Assembly (NCBI GenBank): GCA_027002755.1
Contig: JALWZI010000158.1
Coordinates: 1-5,501 of the forward strand
Direction of reading: 5' to 3'
DNA length: 5,501 nucleotides
Source of the DNA: Campylobacteraceae bacterium
GTDB taxonomy: Bacteria; Campylobacterota; Campylobacteria; Campylobacterales; Sulfurovaceae
Part shown: positions 1 through 5,501 of the stretch, one piece after another
How positions within the stretch are numbered: the first letter of the stretch is position 1
How the letters are laid out: the number at the start of each line of letters is the position of its first letter
Program-made: the position numbers and the translations under genes
Notes under the pieces: model-generated
What the model saw: the letters and a program-made list of their open reading frames with translations, nothing else
The model's database searches: none
What the model was told of the DNA's origin: nothing

Positions 1-1141
1 GATAGAGGGTGATATGTCCGGGAACGTAGAGAAGAGAACGAAAGGGCTTGGCCCGGGCCAGAATGACGGCTTTTTTCTTCGCTTTGGGCAGCCCTTTGAT
101 CCGCAGGGCTTTGCCCGCCTTGGCCTGCTTGGCGGAGTTGCGCTTGAGGAAGATACCGAAGACTCCCAGAAAATCCCGGGTAGTGGCGGAGCAGTCCCGC
201 GTCATCATCTTGCCGCCCCATCCGTAGGGTTCGCCGTAGAGTTCCCGGGCGACCTTCGCCACGTTACGGGGGGTGAAGCGCAGGGGCTTCAGGTCCGCCA
301 GCTTGCGGGAGGGTGGGGTGACCCGCTGGAGCAGGGCGCTGCCGTCATTGCCTCGGGAGGCGGCCAGGAGCCATCGGCCGCTGCGATCCATGGGGAAGAT
401 CGTGCTGAGTTTGACGAGGGTGATCCGTTTTTTGCCGTTTTTCAGCCAGAGATCGTCCCGGACCGTAATGAAATAACGGCCGGTCTTGAAGGCTTTGACG
501 AAGCGGTCGCCCACCAGCGCGATATCTTTCGTCAGCACCCATCCGTTGGCATGAGCCGCCTGGACGAAGGCCCATCTGCCGTCCCGGGAGTAGTGGGAGA
601 GGTAGAGGGGGACGTTGGGGTGGAGTTCACTGTTCTGGAAATAGTCGAAGGGGAAGCCCTCGGTGTTTTTCCAGGGATCCCGGTAGGCAGGAGTGCGGGT
701 GGGCAGGGCCCGCAGGTCGGTATGGCGTACGGAGATCGCCCGGGCGCCGACACTGCCGAGCTTCTCCATTTGGGCGTTGCGGATCCATCCTTCGATAACG
801 TTGGAGGGGATGAGGCGCTTTCGGGCATCATAGATCTTTTTCTTCCGGACGAAAGGGATCACCCAGAGCAGCTCCTCTTTGGGCTCTTCGATCCGGTAAC
901 CCGCTTCCCAGGGACTGAAGTAGATGCGGTTGTACTCCCGGTCGTAGCTGAGCTGCCGGCTCCGCGGGATCGGTTTGAGCTGCCGGGCGTAGTAGGCAGG
1001 ATTCTGGGGAATGGTCTTCATATCCCGGACACTCTTGAAATGAAGCCGGTCGATGGCGCTGCGGGGTCGGTGACCCGGTTCCAGGTGCCAGGCGGCCATG
1101 AGCCAGAGAGGAAGCAGCAGGAGCGTCAGGATACGGAACAT
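1..1141 (-). CDS. Secreted NlpC/P60 (C40) cysteine peptidase with SH3b domains, 3' end cut by window edge
   Basis: Probable periplasmic peptidoglycan hydrolase of the NlpC/P60 family, which cleaves cell-wall stem peptides. The frame is open for 380 codons from the ATG at 1141 to the left edge with no stop. Residues 1-17 form a signal peptide (FRILTLLLLPLWLMAA), with cleavage likely near A16/A17. Residues about 30-125 resemble the N-terminal stabilising domain seen in multidomain NlpC/P60 proteins. Residues about 133-208 look like an SH3b1 domain (LRALPT, PFDYFQNS, DGRWAFVQ, GWV), and about 210-275 a second SH3b-like domain. The catalytic domain starts near 292: YGEPYGWGG precedes the nucleophile C317 in RDCSATTRDF, and H376 in PGHITLY is the expected catalytic histidine. 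The third catalytic residue lies outside the window. An AAGGAG ribosome site (1147-1152) overlaps the stop of the upstream DUF2905 gene, so the two are probably co-transcribed. The domain boundaries are estimates; the family call is firm. Confidence 0.9.
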   Translation of the reverse strand, partial: MFRILTLLLLPLWLMAAWHLEPGHRPRSAIDRLHFKSVRDMKTIPQNPAYYARQLKPIPRSRQLSYDREYNRIYFSPWEAGYRIEEPKEELLWVIPFVRKKKIYDARKRLIPSNVIEGWIRNAQMEKLGSVGARAISVRHTDLRALPTRTPAYRDPWKNTEGFPFDYFQNSELHPNVPLYLSHYSRDGRWAFVQAAHANGWVLTKDIALVGDRFVKAFKTGRYFITVRDDLWLKNGKKRITLVKLSTIFPMDRSGRWLLAASRGNDGSALLQRVTPPSRKLADLKPLRFTPRNVAKVARELYGEPYGWGGKMMTRDCSATTRDFLGVFGIFLKRNSAKQAKAGKALRIKGLPKAKKKAVILARAKPFRSLLYVPGHITLY

Positions 1142-1150
1142 ATGCACTCC

Positions 1151-1351
1151 TTAACGATTGAGCAGCCAGAGGATGAGGCTGAAGAGGATAGAGAGCAGCA
1201 GCATCGAGCCCAGCGGCGCGTAAAAGACGAAATGCTCCCCTTCGTACCGGAAGTCGCCGGGCAGGTGCCCGAACCACTCCAGTAGCCCCCATTTCATCGC
1301 GATTCCCGCCAGCAGAAGGATCAGCCCGGCTCCGATGAGAAGGTTCCCCAT
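1151..1351 (-). CDS. DUF2905 family small inner-membrane protein
   Basis: A 66-residue protein matching the DUF2905 family by memory of its pattern; the family's function is unknown. It has two hydrophobic helices, about residues 3-19 and 46-64. They are joined by a short polar segment with the family-typical run GHLPGDFRYEGEHFVFYAPLG. The likely location is the cytoplasmic membrane. The ATG at 1351 is preceded by a purine-rich ribosome site (AGGGAGG at 1356-1362). The stop codon is 9 bases before the start of the NlpC/P60 gene, which suggests one operon transcribed leftward from the 1352-1558 region. Its promoter is not clear: TATATC and TAAAGT both occur upstream on the minus strand, but neither is convincing. 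Length and sequence are normal for the family. Confidence 0.88.
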   Translation of the reverse strand: MGNLLIGAGLILLLAGIAMKWGLLEWFGHLPGDFRYEGEHFVFYAPLGSMLLLSILFSLILWLLNR

Positions 1352-1402
1352 CTCCCCTCCCTTTCTACATCGTTTCTAATTCTCTACTTTACACGATTTT
1401 CC

Positions 1403-1419
1403 CCCAATCTTTTATTGGG
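1403..1419. promoter_or_regulatory. Perfect inverted repeat in the divergent DUF2905/rmuC control region
   Basis: CCCAAT and ATTGGG form perfect 6-bp arms around the 5-base spacer CTTTT. A looser outer pair, GATTTT (1395-1400) and AAAATC (1435-1440), flanks it roughly symmetrically. Neither strand shows a T-run directly after the stem, so it is a poor intrinsic terminator. Its place between two divergent genes fits an operator or an RNA hairpin in the leader of the leftward operon. No regulator is identified. Confidence 0.4.
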
Positions 1420-1511
1420 ATCGGGATATAACGAAAAATCTGAAAAAAAATAAAGTTTGTTTTGACGGGAATGACAGTGTGCCCCCCTTTTTTCTCTTCT
1501 CCCGATACTCC

Positions 1512-1520
1512 TGATATAAT
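1512..1520 (+). promoter_or_regulatory. Extended -10 promoter of rmuC
   Basis: TGATATAAT is a perfect extended -10 element (TGnTATAAT). It would place the transcription start near 1527 and leave a leader of about 32 bases before the rmuC ATG. No TTGACA-like box lies 16-18 bases upstream; that position (around 1492-1497) is pyrimidine-rich. Further upstream, 1433-1460 is A-rich. A missing -35 box with a T-rich upstream region is known for Campylobacterota sigma-70 promoters. Confidence 0.65.
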
Positions 1521-1558
1521 GGCTTCATCGATAACTATATTTCCAAATATGAGGCAAC

Positions 1559-2986
1559 ATGGTACTACAGATAGAGGCGGCGAAACCGGAGTGGATCCTT
1601 TGGGGAAGCGGGGGAGTATTTGTCGGGATATTACTGGCCGGCTTGGTCGGCTGGATGATCTTTCGCAGAAAGAAGAGACACTGGATCATGGAACGGGAGG
1701 CGTTGAACCGACGGCTTGAGCAGAATGTGGCTGTGGGAGAGTCGTTGCAGCGGGAGCTGACGGAGGAGCGACTGGCCCGAATCCGGGCGGAGACGTCGCT
1801 GGAGTGGATCCCTGAACTGAGTCGGATGCTTGAGAAGCGGGAGGCGGAGATCGCGGGGCTTCAGGAGGCCCTGAAGGAATCGGCAGCGCAACGGAGTGCC
1901 CTGGCAAGTCGTCTTGAGGAGCAGGAGCGCCATTACAGTCAACTGACCGGGGAGCTCAAGGAAGCAAGAGAGGAGCTGCAGCGGCAGTTTCGGAGCCTGG
2001 CGGGGGAGATCATGGAAGAAAACGCCCTGCGTTTCCAGAGCGTCTCCCGGGAGGGGGTGGCCCAGATCCTGCGGCCGCTTCAGCAGCAGGTGGAGCGCTT
2101 TCGTAAACGGGTGGACGAGGTGCATACCCAGGAGAGTCGTGAGATGGCGGCGCTCCTGACGGAGATCCGGACCCTCCGGGAGCTCAACCGGCAGATCTCC
2201 GACGAGGCACGCAATCTCACCCGGGCTCTCAAAGGGGAGCACAAGAGCCAGGGGATCTGGGGAGAGATGGTCCTGGAGCGCATCCTGGAGGCTTCGGGGC
2301 TCCGGGAGGGGGAGGAGTTTGAACGGGAGATGAGCCTGAGAGACGGTGAGGCACGTCGCTTCCGTCCCGATGTCATCGTACACCTGCCCGGCGGCAGGGA
2401 TGTGGTGATCGACGCCAAAACCTCTCTGAATGCCTACGAGCGCTATATCGCCGCAGAGAGTGAAGAGGAGCGTCGGATCCAGGCTCGGGCACATCTGCAG
2501 GCGGTCAAAGCCTATATCGGGGAACTGGGCGACAAAAACTATGCCAATCTTGAGGGGATCGAGACCCTTGATTTCATCTTTATGTTCCTGCCTATCGAGG
2601 GGGCGTTGAGCCTGGCGATGCAGGAGGATCCGAGGCTTTACGAACGGGCGCTGGAACGCCAGATAATCCTGGTCAGTCCCACCACGCTGCTGGTGGCTCT
2701 GCGGGCGGTGGAGAGCAGCTGGAAACAGGAGCGCCGCAATCGCAATGCCCGGGAGATCGCCAAGCGGGCCGGTGCGCTCTATGACAAATTCGCCCTCTTC
2801 GCCGCCGATCTGGAGAAACTGGGCCGTCAGATCGAGACGCTGCGGGGTACCTACGAGACCACCTGGAACCGTCTGGGAACCGGCCGGGGCAATATCCTCC
2901 GCCAGATCGAAGGAATCCGGGAACTGGGTGCCCGCACCAGCAAAGAGCTGCCCAAAAAGCTGCGGGAGGAGATGAAAGAGGGGTGA
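1559..2986 (+). CDS. rmuC: RmuC-family protein, membrane-anchored coiled coil with predicted nuclease-like domain
   Basis: A 475-residue RmuC homologue. The family was first linked in E. coli to limiting recombination at inverted repeats, and it is predicted to carry a PD-(D/E)XK-type nuclease fold. Residues 13-35 form one transmembrane helix followed by the basic stop RRKKR. Residues about 42-225 are a long, charged, heptad-like coiled coil. The conserved domain begins near 222 (RALKGEHKSQGIWGEMVLERIL), continues through RPDVIVHLPGG and DVVIDAKTSLNAYERY, and ends near 440. D271 and D285-A-K287 are candidate active-site residues of the nuclease fold. FMFLPIEGAL (341-350) and ILVSPTTLL (370-378) are further typical blocks. 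The start is supported by GAGG at 1551-1554 (a short 4-base spacer) and by the extended -10 promoter at 1512-1520. Length is normal and nothing appears broken. A long open frame on the opposite strand inside it is only a shadow. Confidence 0.95.
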   Translation: MVLQIEAAKPEWILWGSGGVFVGILLAGLVGWMIFRRKKRHWIMEREALNRRLEQNVAVGESLQRELTEERLARIRAETSLEWIPELSRMLEKREAEIAGLQEALKESAAQRSALASRLEEQERHYSQLTGELKEAREELQRQFRSLAGEIMEENALRFQSVSREGVAQILRPLQQQVERFRKRVDEVHTQESREMAALLTEIRTLRELNRQISDEARNLTRALKGEHKSQGIWGEMVLERILEASGLREGEEFEREMSLRDGEARRFRPDVIVHLPGGRDVVIDAKTSLNAYERYIAAESEEERRIQARAHLQAVKAYIGELGDKNYANLEGIETLDFIFMFLPIEGALSLAMQEDPRLYERALERQIILVSPTTLLVALRAVESSWKQERRNRNAREIAKRAGALYDKFALFAADLEKLGRQIETLRGTYETTWNRLGTGRGNILRQIEGIRELGARTSKELPKKLREEMKEG

Positions 2987-3040
2987 AGTGTGAGTGTGAG
3001 TGTGAGTGGGAGTTTGGGTGGGAGTGTGAGTGGGAGTGAT
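2987..3040 (+). repeat. Degenerate hexanucleotide tandem repeat directly after the rmuC stop
   Basis: Nine consecutive 6-base units start on the first base after the rmuC TGA. They are AGTGTG three times, then AGTGGG, AGTTTG, GGTGGG, AGTGTG, AGTGGG and AGTGAT. Because the unit is two codons long, the array keeps the rmuC frame: reading through the stop would add a Ser/Val/Gly tail of about 21 residues, ending at the TGA at 3050-3052. Four GGG tracts occur within it (3008, 3016, 3020, 3032). No protein on either strand is credibly encoded by the array, and nothing gene-like is seen in the remaining bases 3041-3123. Confidence 0.85.
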
Positions 3041-3123
3041 TCGTTGTTGTGATTATGTCAGTGTCGAAAATGAATAAAAGGGTCCGGATATTTTGTATAT
3101 TTGATAATGGAGAAAGAAAAGCG

Positions 3124-3200
<77 letters not shown>

Positions 3201-3217
3201 ATATGATTTCGGAGCGT

Positions 3218-3223
3218 ATTTTA
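3218..3223 (-). promoter_or_regulatory. Candidate -10 box of tRNA-Pro
   Basis: TAAAAT on the minus strand lies 17 bases before the tRNA 5' end. Transcription would start near 3211, leaving a leader of about 10 bases. The upstream minus-strand sequence GGAAAAAAGG is A-rich and there is no -35 match. Placement is good but the motif is short. Confidence 0.4.
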
Positions 3224-3241
3224 TCCTTTTTTCCTTACACT

Positions 3242-3269
3242 CGGGGCAGGGGCTGTCTCCCCGGAGGGG
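3242..3269. other. GC-rich region with overlapping hairpins after the acidic-protein gene
   Basis: Three mutually exclusive stems can form here: CGGGG (3242-3246) with CCCCG (3259-3263), GGGG (3249-3252) with CCCC (3259-3262), and CCCC (3259-3262) with GGGG (3266-3269). The last has a 3-base loop. On the minus strand this lies directly after the stop of the acidic-protein gene, but no T-run follows, so it is not a standard intrinsic terminator. It may slow transcription or separate that gene from the tRNA; this is inference. Confidence 0.3.
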
Positions 3270-3968
3270 TCAGACCTCCTCTTCGCTCTCGTCCAGGAAG
3301 ATCCTGTCGGGGCAAGGGAGGCGTTCCAGGGTTTTGTCCCCGGTTTGGGGGTCGAGGATCACCCGATAGAGCGCTCCGCTGATGAGCGCGGGTTTGAAGT
3401 CGAAACTCTCCACCTCCAGCCGGTTCTCCCCGTATCGGCTCCGGGTGGGGACCAGGGTATCGCAGAGATAGTCGAAATAGCTTTCGGTGAGGATCTCGTA
3501 AGTGTCCAGACCGATACTGCAGTCGTAATAGCCCAGCTCCGTCTCCTCGGCACGGAAAGTCTCCGTGTCACTTTCCGTCCCCAGGTCCCAGACCCCCCGG
3601 CCCTCTTCACTTCGCAGATAGAAGATCTCTCCGGGTTCCGCCCGCTGGATAATGGCCAGAGGTTCGGTAATGGGGATGTTCTTCAATGTCAGAGCGTCCC
3701 GATCGAGCTCCTGCTCTTCGGCACCGTCGACCGTGACCGTCAGCACGTCCAGAGTTTCGGGATCCACGCCCGTGACGACCTCCGCCGCTTCGAGCAGATC
3801 CAGCTCTCCGCTCTCGACCAGGGCATTCACATCCTCCATATACCGCAGGAGGTCCTCACGGTCCGTCAGATCGTAGGCATCGCTCTCGATCCCTTCCGGT
3901 TCCAGCTGGTCCAGGTTGTAGATCCCCACTTTTTTGGTCGTCCCTTCCAGATGAATCGAAATCTCCAT
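3270..3968 (-). CDS. Hypothetical strongly acidic protein (232 aa)
   Basis: I do not recognise this protein. It has 58 Asp/Glu against 18 Lys/Arg in 232 residues, about -40 net charge, with acidic residues spread along the whole chain and a DESEEEV tail. There is no signal peptide or transmembrane helix, so it is probably cytosolic. Residues 1-20 and 72-82 look like beta strands, 34-66 like amphipathic helices ([28 protein letters not shown]), and 95-205 like a mixed or beta-rich part. Cysteines at 150, 169 and 219 are not in a metal-binding pattern. The start is firm: AAGGAG (3975-3980) lies 6 bases before the ATG, and an extended -10 (TGGTATAGT, 3994-4002) would give a leader of about 20 bases. 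It is divergent from the Nudix gene and upstream of tRNA-Pro on the same strand. The plus-strand frame opposite it (3345-4010) lacks these signals. An acidic DNA-mimic role is possible but speculative. Confidence 0.85.
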   Translation of the reverse strand: MEISIHLEGTTKKVGIYNLDQLEPEGIESDAYDLTDREDLLRYMEDVNALVESGELDLLEAAEVVTGVDPETLDVLTVTVDGAEEQELDRDALTLKNIPITEPLAIIQRAEPGEIFYLRSEEGRGVWDLGTESDTETFRAEETELGYYDCSIGLDTYEILTESYFDYLCDTLVPTRSRYGENRLEVESFDFKPALISGALYRVILDPQTGDKTLERLPCPDRIFLDESEEEV

Positions 3969-3992
3969 CTTTCACTCCTTCGCTTTTTTCTG

Positions 3993-3998
3993 TACTAT
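3993..3998 (+). promoter_or_regulatory. Possible -10 box of the Nudix gene, overlapping the divergent promoter
   Basis: TACTAT matches TATAAT at four of six positions. It is preceded by the T-rich run CTTTTTTCTG, in line with other promoters here. It would start transcription near 4005, about 45 bases before the Nudix ATG. It shares five bases with the minus-strand -10 of the acidic-protein gene. No better -10 box is seen in the remaining gap up to 4049. Confidence 0.3.
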
Positions 3999-4002
3999 AC
4001 CA
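3994..4002 (-). promoter_or_regulatory. Extended -10 promoter of the acidic-protein gene
   Basis: On the minus strand TGG is followed by TATAGT, a good extended -10 element. The predicted start is near 3987, about 19 bases before the ATG and just ahead of the AAGGAG site. The expected -35 position is CCCCCA, which is no match, so the extended element must do the work. Confidence 0.5.
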
Positions 4003-4049
4003 GACAGTAGCCTTTTTGGGGGCGACTCAGGTAGCCAAAGGAGAAAAAA

Positions 4050-4502
4050 ATGACCGTCAGTGCCGGGATTCTGCCCTATCGCCGGGGACCGAACGGGACC
4101 GAGGTTTTCCTGATCCACATGGGCGGCCCCTATTGGAAGCACAAAGCACGTTCCTGGAGTATCCCCAAAGGGATCGTGGAGGAGGGGGAATCGATCGAAG
4201 CGGCGGCCCGTCGGGAGTTCGCTGAAGAGACCGGAGAGCCGATCGAAGGGGATCTCATGGACCTGGGAGAGGGGCGCAGCGGTTCGAAGCGGTTGCGGAT
4301 CTTCGCCGCCGAAGCTCCGCAGCTCTCCGAGACGATCCGTTCCAACACTTTCCGTATCGAGTGGCCGCCCCACACCGGAAAAGAGCAGACCTTTCCCGAA
4401 GCGGACCGTGCCGCCTGGGTCTCGCTCGAGAAAGCGCGGAAGATCCTGGTCAAAAGTCAGCTCCCCTTTCTCGATCGGCTGGAAGAGAAGCTGGGCTCCT
4501 AG
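4050..4502 (+). CDS. Nudix hydrolase, COG4119-type predicted NTP pyrophosphohydrolase
   Basis: A 150-residue single-domain Nudix protein. Such enzymes hydrolyse nucleoside diphosphates linked to another group, using Mg2+; the substrate of this subgroup is unknown to me. The Nudix box spans residues 41-63 and fits GX5EX7REUXEEXGU. G41, E47, R55, E56, F57, E59, E60 and G62 are all in place, so the metal-binding glutamates are intact. The last hydrophobic position is E63, a small deviation. The N-terminal SAGILPYRR, the stretch GGPYW then SWSIPKG, and the C-terminal RSNTFRIEWPPHTG and FPEADRAAWVSLEKAR are typical of the COG4119 group. Start choice is supported by AAAGGAG (4037-4043) with a 6-base spacer. 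Its TAG stop overlaps the stop of the convergent channel gene through a shared CTAG. It is divergent from the acidic-protein gene. Probably cytosolic; no signal or membrane segment. Confidence 0.93.
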   Translation: MTVSAGILPYRRGPNGTEVFLIHMGGPYWKHKARSWSIPKGIVEEGESIEAAARREFAEETGEPIEGDLMDLGEGRSGSKRLRIFAAEAPQLSETIRSNTFRIEWPPHTGKEQTFPEADRAAWVSLEKARKILVKSQLPFLDRLEEKLGS

Positions 4503-5501
4503 AGATCTTCTCCCAGGACATAGGCCAGTTCGTAGTAGTTGTTGACGATATATTCGAAATCGTTTTTGCTCTCTTCGGTGGCGGCGACGAGGAGCCGCAT
4601 CCCTGCCTCCAGAGGCAGATCGTCTCCCGGCATGAGCTCGATACGCTTCTCGTCCCATTTGCAGAGCAGAATGAGCAGCGGCAGCTTCTCTTCCCGGTTC
4701 GCCCGGGAGCGTCGCAGCGCTCCCAGAGGGATTTGACGTCCTTTTTTCAGCTCTTTGGCCAGGGCGTAGGCGTGATCCTCGTCGAGGGTGATCTCGAAGT
4801 GCATCGGGTTCTCCCCGAGGATGGCGTGCATCCGCTCCACCACTTTCGCCCCCCACGCTTCGTCTTTGGTATGCAGAAGCCGGACGAATCGGTAAGCCAG
4901 AGGCCTGGCGATGAAGAGATAGGTGAACTCCGCGAGAATGTGCTCGAGAATATAGACACGATTGATCCGGGCGGCCCGGAAAATACTCAGGTCGTCCAGG
5001 GTGTTCTCCCGCCCGATGGTATAGATCTTGGGGTTTAGCTTTTTGGCGGTGGCCAGGATAGTGAGGTTGATCAGGTCGTCCTTGGTCGCGGCGATGATGG
5101 CGTCGGCCTCCTTGACCCCCGCCTCGAGGAGGGTTTTGTAGTCCTCCCCGTCCCCGAAGACGGCACTCTGTTTCTCCTCTTTGTAGTCGGTGGACTTGAT
5201 ATCGATATAGCTGTAGGGGATCCCCGCTTTCTTCAGGGCCCGCTCCAGAGCGTGCCCCATCCGTCCGTAACCGCAGATGATATATTTGCCTTTCGGCAGG
5301 TTCTCCCGATTCCGCACCTTGAGGATATGGCCGAAGATCCACATCTCCAGGAGCCAGAGGCTGGGAGAGGTGAGGGCCAGGTACATGCGGTTGGAGACGA
5401 AGAGGAAGGGATCCTCGATGTAGCGGACCCCCAGGTTGCGGAGGTGTTCGCTCTGGGTCTTGGTGGTGGATTTGATGACCAGTTTGATCCGTTTGTTGAG
5501 G
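4499..5501 (-). CDS. Potassium channel / TrkA-type protein with RCK domains, 5' end cut by window edge
   Basis: The frame is open from the right edge to the TAG at 4501-4499, giving 333 visible residues. The ATG at 5386 (visible residue 39) is internal, not the start, because matching protein sequence continues upstream of it to the edge. Visible residues 1-60 look like the end of a first RCK/TrkA-N domain (KLVIKSTTKTQSEHLRNLGVRYIEDP). Residues about 72-190 are a second, complete TrkA-N Rossmann domain. It has YIICGYGRMG (G77, G79, G82), D100 at the end of the second strand, VFGDGEDYKTLLEAG, and ADAIIAATKDD. Residues about 230-315 fit a TrkA-C domain (RIELMPGDDLPLEAGMRLLVAA). Tandem RCK domains are usual in single-chain K+ channels, where a pore module precedes them; here that part would lie beyond 5501. 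The domains would gate K+ flux from the cytosolic side of the membrane, probably through nucleotide or ion binding. A KefB/C- or TrkA-like protein is the alternative. It meets the Nudix gene tail to tail. Confidence 0.88.
   Translation of the reverse strand, partial: LNKRIKLVIKSTTKTQSEHLRNLGVRYIEDPFLFVSNRMYLALTSPSLWLLEMWIFGHILKVRNRENLPKGKYIICGYGRMGHALERALKKAGIPYSYIDIKSTDYKEEKQSAVFGDGEDYKTLLEAGVKEADAIIAATKDDLINLTILATAKKLNPKIYTIGRENTLDDLSIFRAARINRVYILEHILAEFTYLFIARPLAYRFVRLLHTKDEAWGAKVVERMHAILGENPMHFEITLDEDHAYALAKELKKGRQIPLGALRRSRANREEKLPLLILLCKWDEKRIELMPGDDLPLEAGMRLLVAATEESKNDFEYIVNNYYELAYVLGEDL

Noticed and set aside
14..1285. Long plus-strand open frame of 423 codons.
   Set aside because: It has no recognisable domain or good ribosome site and lies opposite the NlpC/P60 and DUF2905 genes, which have clear motifs. 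Long antisense frames are expected in GC-rich coding DNA.
1462..1467. TTGACG as a -35 box for rmuC.
   Set aside because: It lies 47 bases before the -10 box, far beyond the 16-18 base spacing, and no -10 box follows it at the right distance.
1631..2494. Minus-strand open frame of 287 codons inside rmuC.
   Set aside because: It is a Leu/Pro-rich antisense shadow of the coiled-coil and domain codons of rmuC, with no family resemblance.
2987..3040. The tandem repeats as a CRISPR array.
   Set aside because: The units are 6 bases long, contiguous and degenerate, with no spacers.
3100..3123. An intrinsic terminator for tRNA-Pro or rmuC.
   Set aside because: There is a T-rich run on the minus strand but no stem-loop other than the tRNA itself, and no hairpin plus T-run on the plus strand.
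3345..4010. Plus-strand open frame of 221 codons opposite the acidic protein.
   Set aside because: The minus-strand gene has a strong ribosome site and promoter. This frame has neither and would run into the shared promoter and the Nudix leader.
3972..5342. Minus-strand frame of 456 codons across the Nudix and channel genes.
   Set aside because: It is out of frame with the RCK protein and antisense to the Nudix gene, and its low-complexity Arg/Gly-rich translation matches no family.

Overview
The window is a compact, GC-rich bacterial chromosomal segment with six protein genes and one tRNA. It has no mobile elements, CRISPR arrays or other signs of an accessory region. The likely source is a GC-rich member of the Campylobacterota (Sulfurovum/Nitratifractor-like). 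This is inferred from three things: the gene set, promoters that consist of a good -10 box with a T/A-rich upstream region and no recognisable -35 box, and strong AAGGAG-type ribosome binding sites. No marker gene settles the taxonomy.

Left part (1-1351, minus strand): an operon of a small two-helix membrane protein (DUF2905) followed 9 bases later by a secreted NlpC/P60 cell-wall peptidase. The peptidase has N-terminal accessory and SH3b domains and runs off the left edge. It is the real gene here even though a longer open frame lies opposite it on the plus strand. A 207-base divergent control region (1352-1558) separates this operon from the next gene. That region holds a perfect 6-bp inverted repeat and an extended -10 promoter (TGATATAAT).

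Middle (1559-3268): rmuC, a membrane-anchored coiled-coil protein with a predicted PD-(D/E)XK-type nuclease domain, is on the plus strand. A degenerate hexanucleotide array (AGTGTG/AGTGGG, nine units) follows directly after its stop codon and stays in the rmuC reading frame. A minus-strand tRNA-Pro(CGG) with an encoded CCA end comes next.

Right part (3270-5501): a strongly acidic protein of unknown function (minus) and a COG4119-type Nudix hydrolase (plus) are divergently transcribed from an 81-base gap. Their candidate -10 boxes there overlap on the two strands. The Nudix gene then meets a potassium-channel/TrkA-type RCK protein tail to tail, and the two stop codons share one CTAG. The channel gene is cut by the right edge.

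The genes look like independent housekeeping or envelope functions (wall remodelling, DNA maintenance, nucleotide clean-up, K+ transport regulation), not one pathway. I found no convincing new multi-gene system. The points most worth a second look are the in-frame repeat behind rmuC, the acidic orphan protein, and the overlapping divergent promoter.
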